A DNA stretch of 64,000 nucleotides, taken from positions 62,001-126,000 of the forward strand of contig CAVRAU010000031.1 of the NCBI GenBank assembly GCA_963719055.1. The letters are read 5' to 3'. A model generated the notes under the pieces. The model saw only the letters and a list, made by a program, of their open reading frames with translations. It searched no databases and was not told where the DNA came from. Shown piece by piece: positions 63,967 to 64,000 of this stretch (positions within the stretch are counted from its first letter, which is position 1; each line of letters starts with the position of its first letter). This stretch comes from CAXMQZ01 sp963719055. Lineage in GTDB: Bacteria > Acidobacteriota > Thermoanaerobaculia > Multivoradales > JAHEKO01. The position numbers and the translations under genes were made by a program.

Positions 63967-64000
63967 GCCGACGGTGAGGAAGGAAAGACCCTCTTCTTCC

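Noticed and set aside
1..64000. tRNA, rRNA, CRISPR arrays, insertion sequences and attachment sites
   Set aside because: I looked and saw no cloverleaf, rRNA block, short regularly spaced repeats, transposase or terminal inverted repeats that I could support.

Overview
The window is a dense, GC-rich bacterial chromosome segment with almost no long intergenic gaps. It carries several hallmarks common in Acidobacteriota: a Ser/Thr kinase fused to a TolB/PD40 propeller, secreted PD40 and PQQ-like propellers, an FG-GAP/ASPIC-UnbV protein and two sodium:solute symporters. I infer an acidobacterium-like heterotroph that degrades polysaccharides and peptides, but no rRNA or other phylogenetic marker is present. 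Many genes carry single-base reading-frame breaks, most of them repaired by removing one base. They become very frequent after about 59 kb. I read most of them as assembly or sequencing indels and give the intact gene span, noting each break.

Region 1 (1-11.6 kb, minus strand) is a nine-gene operon for galactoglucomannan-type beta-mannan. In transcription order it has a GPH transporter, an SSS symporter, a cellobiose 2-epimerase, a GH130 mannosylglucose phosphorylase, a GH27 alpha-galactosidase, a ROK sugar kinase, a sialate-esterase-like acetylesterase, a GH5 endo-glycanase and an aldo/keto reductase cut by the window edge. Together they would debranch, deacetylate and cut the chain, then epimerise mannobiose to mannosylglucose and phosphorolyse it.

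Region 2 (11.8-30 kb) looks like a beta-1,3/1,6-glucan (laminarin-like) locus. It holds lipoprotein GH3, GH17 and GH30 enzymes, a sugar-porter MFS protein, a second GPH transporter and a very large cytoplasmic clan GH-Q-like phosphorylase. A CE1-type esterase, a nucleoside-permease-like MFS protein, a secreted PD40 protein and the kinase-propeller gene accompany them.

Region 3 (30-51.6 kb) holds a Tat-exported sugar isomerase-like protein with an ASPIC/UnbV protein, and an SSS symporter coupled to a small membrane protein. It continues with an S9 peptidase, a PQQ-like propeller, and an SLC13 permease followed by an oxidoreductase and two glycosyltransferases. Housekeeping genes follow (Mn-type SOD, a Cys/Met-metabolism PLP enzyme, YceH), then an MFS relic, an NhaC antiporter and an unrecognised HExxH metalloprotease.

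Region 4 (51.6-59 kb, minus strand) is a six-gene operon best explained as hydroxyproline or related imino-acid catabolism: a DapA-family lyase, an aldehyde dehydrogenase, a proline-racemase-family enzyme with a Ser/Cys pair, an ornithine-cyclodeaminase-family reductase, an aminotransferase and a lipoprotein amidase.

Region 5 (59-64 kb) has a YtrA-type GntR regulator with an ABC ATPase and permease. These sit behind a near-consensus promoter overlapped by two matching GTGTAT-N10-ATACAC operators. A secreted protein follows, then a fused chorismate mutase/prephenate dehydratase (pheA). Between the pheA promoter and pheA lie a short open frame with tandem Phe codons and an intrinsic terminator, arranged like a transcription attenuator. 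This leader is the most interesting regulatory candidate in the window.
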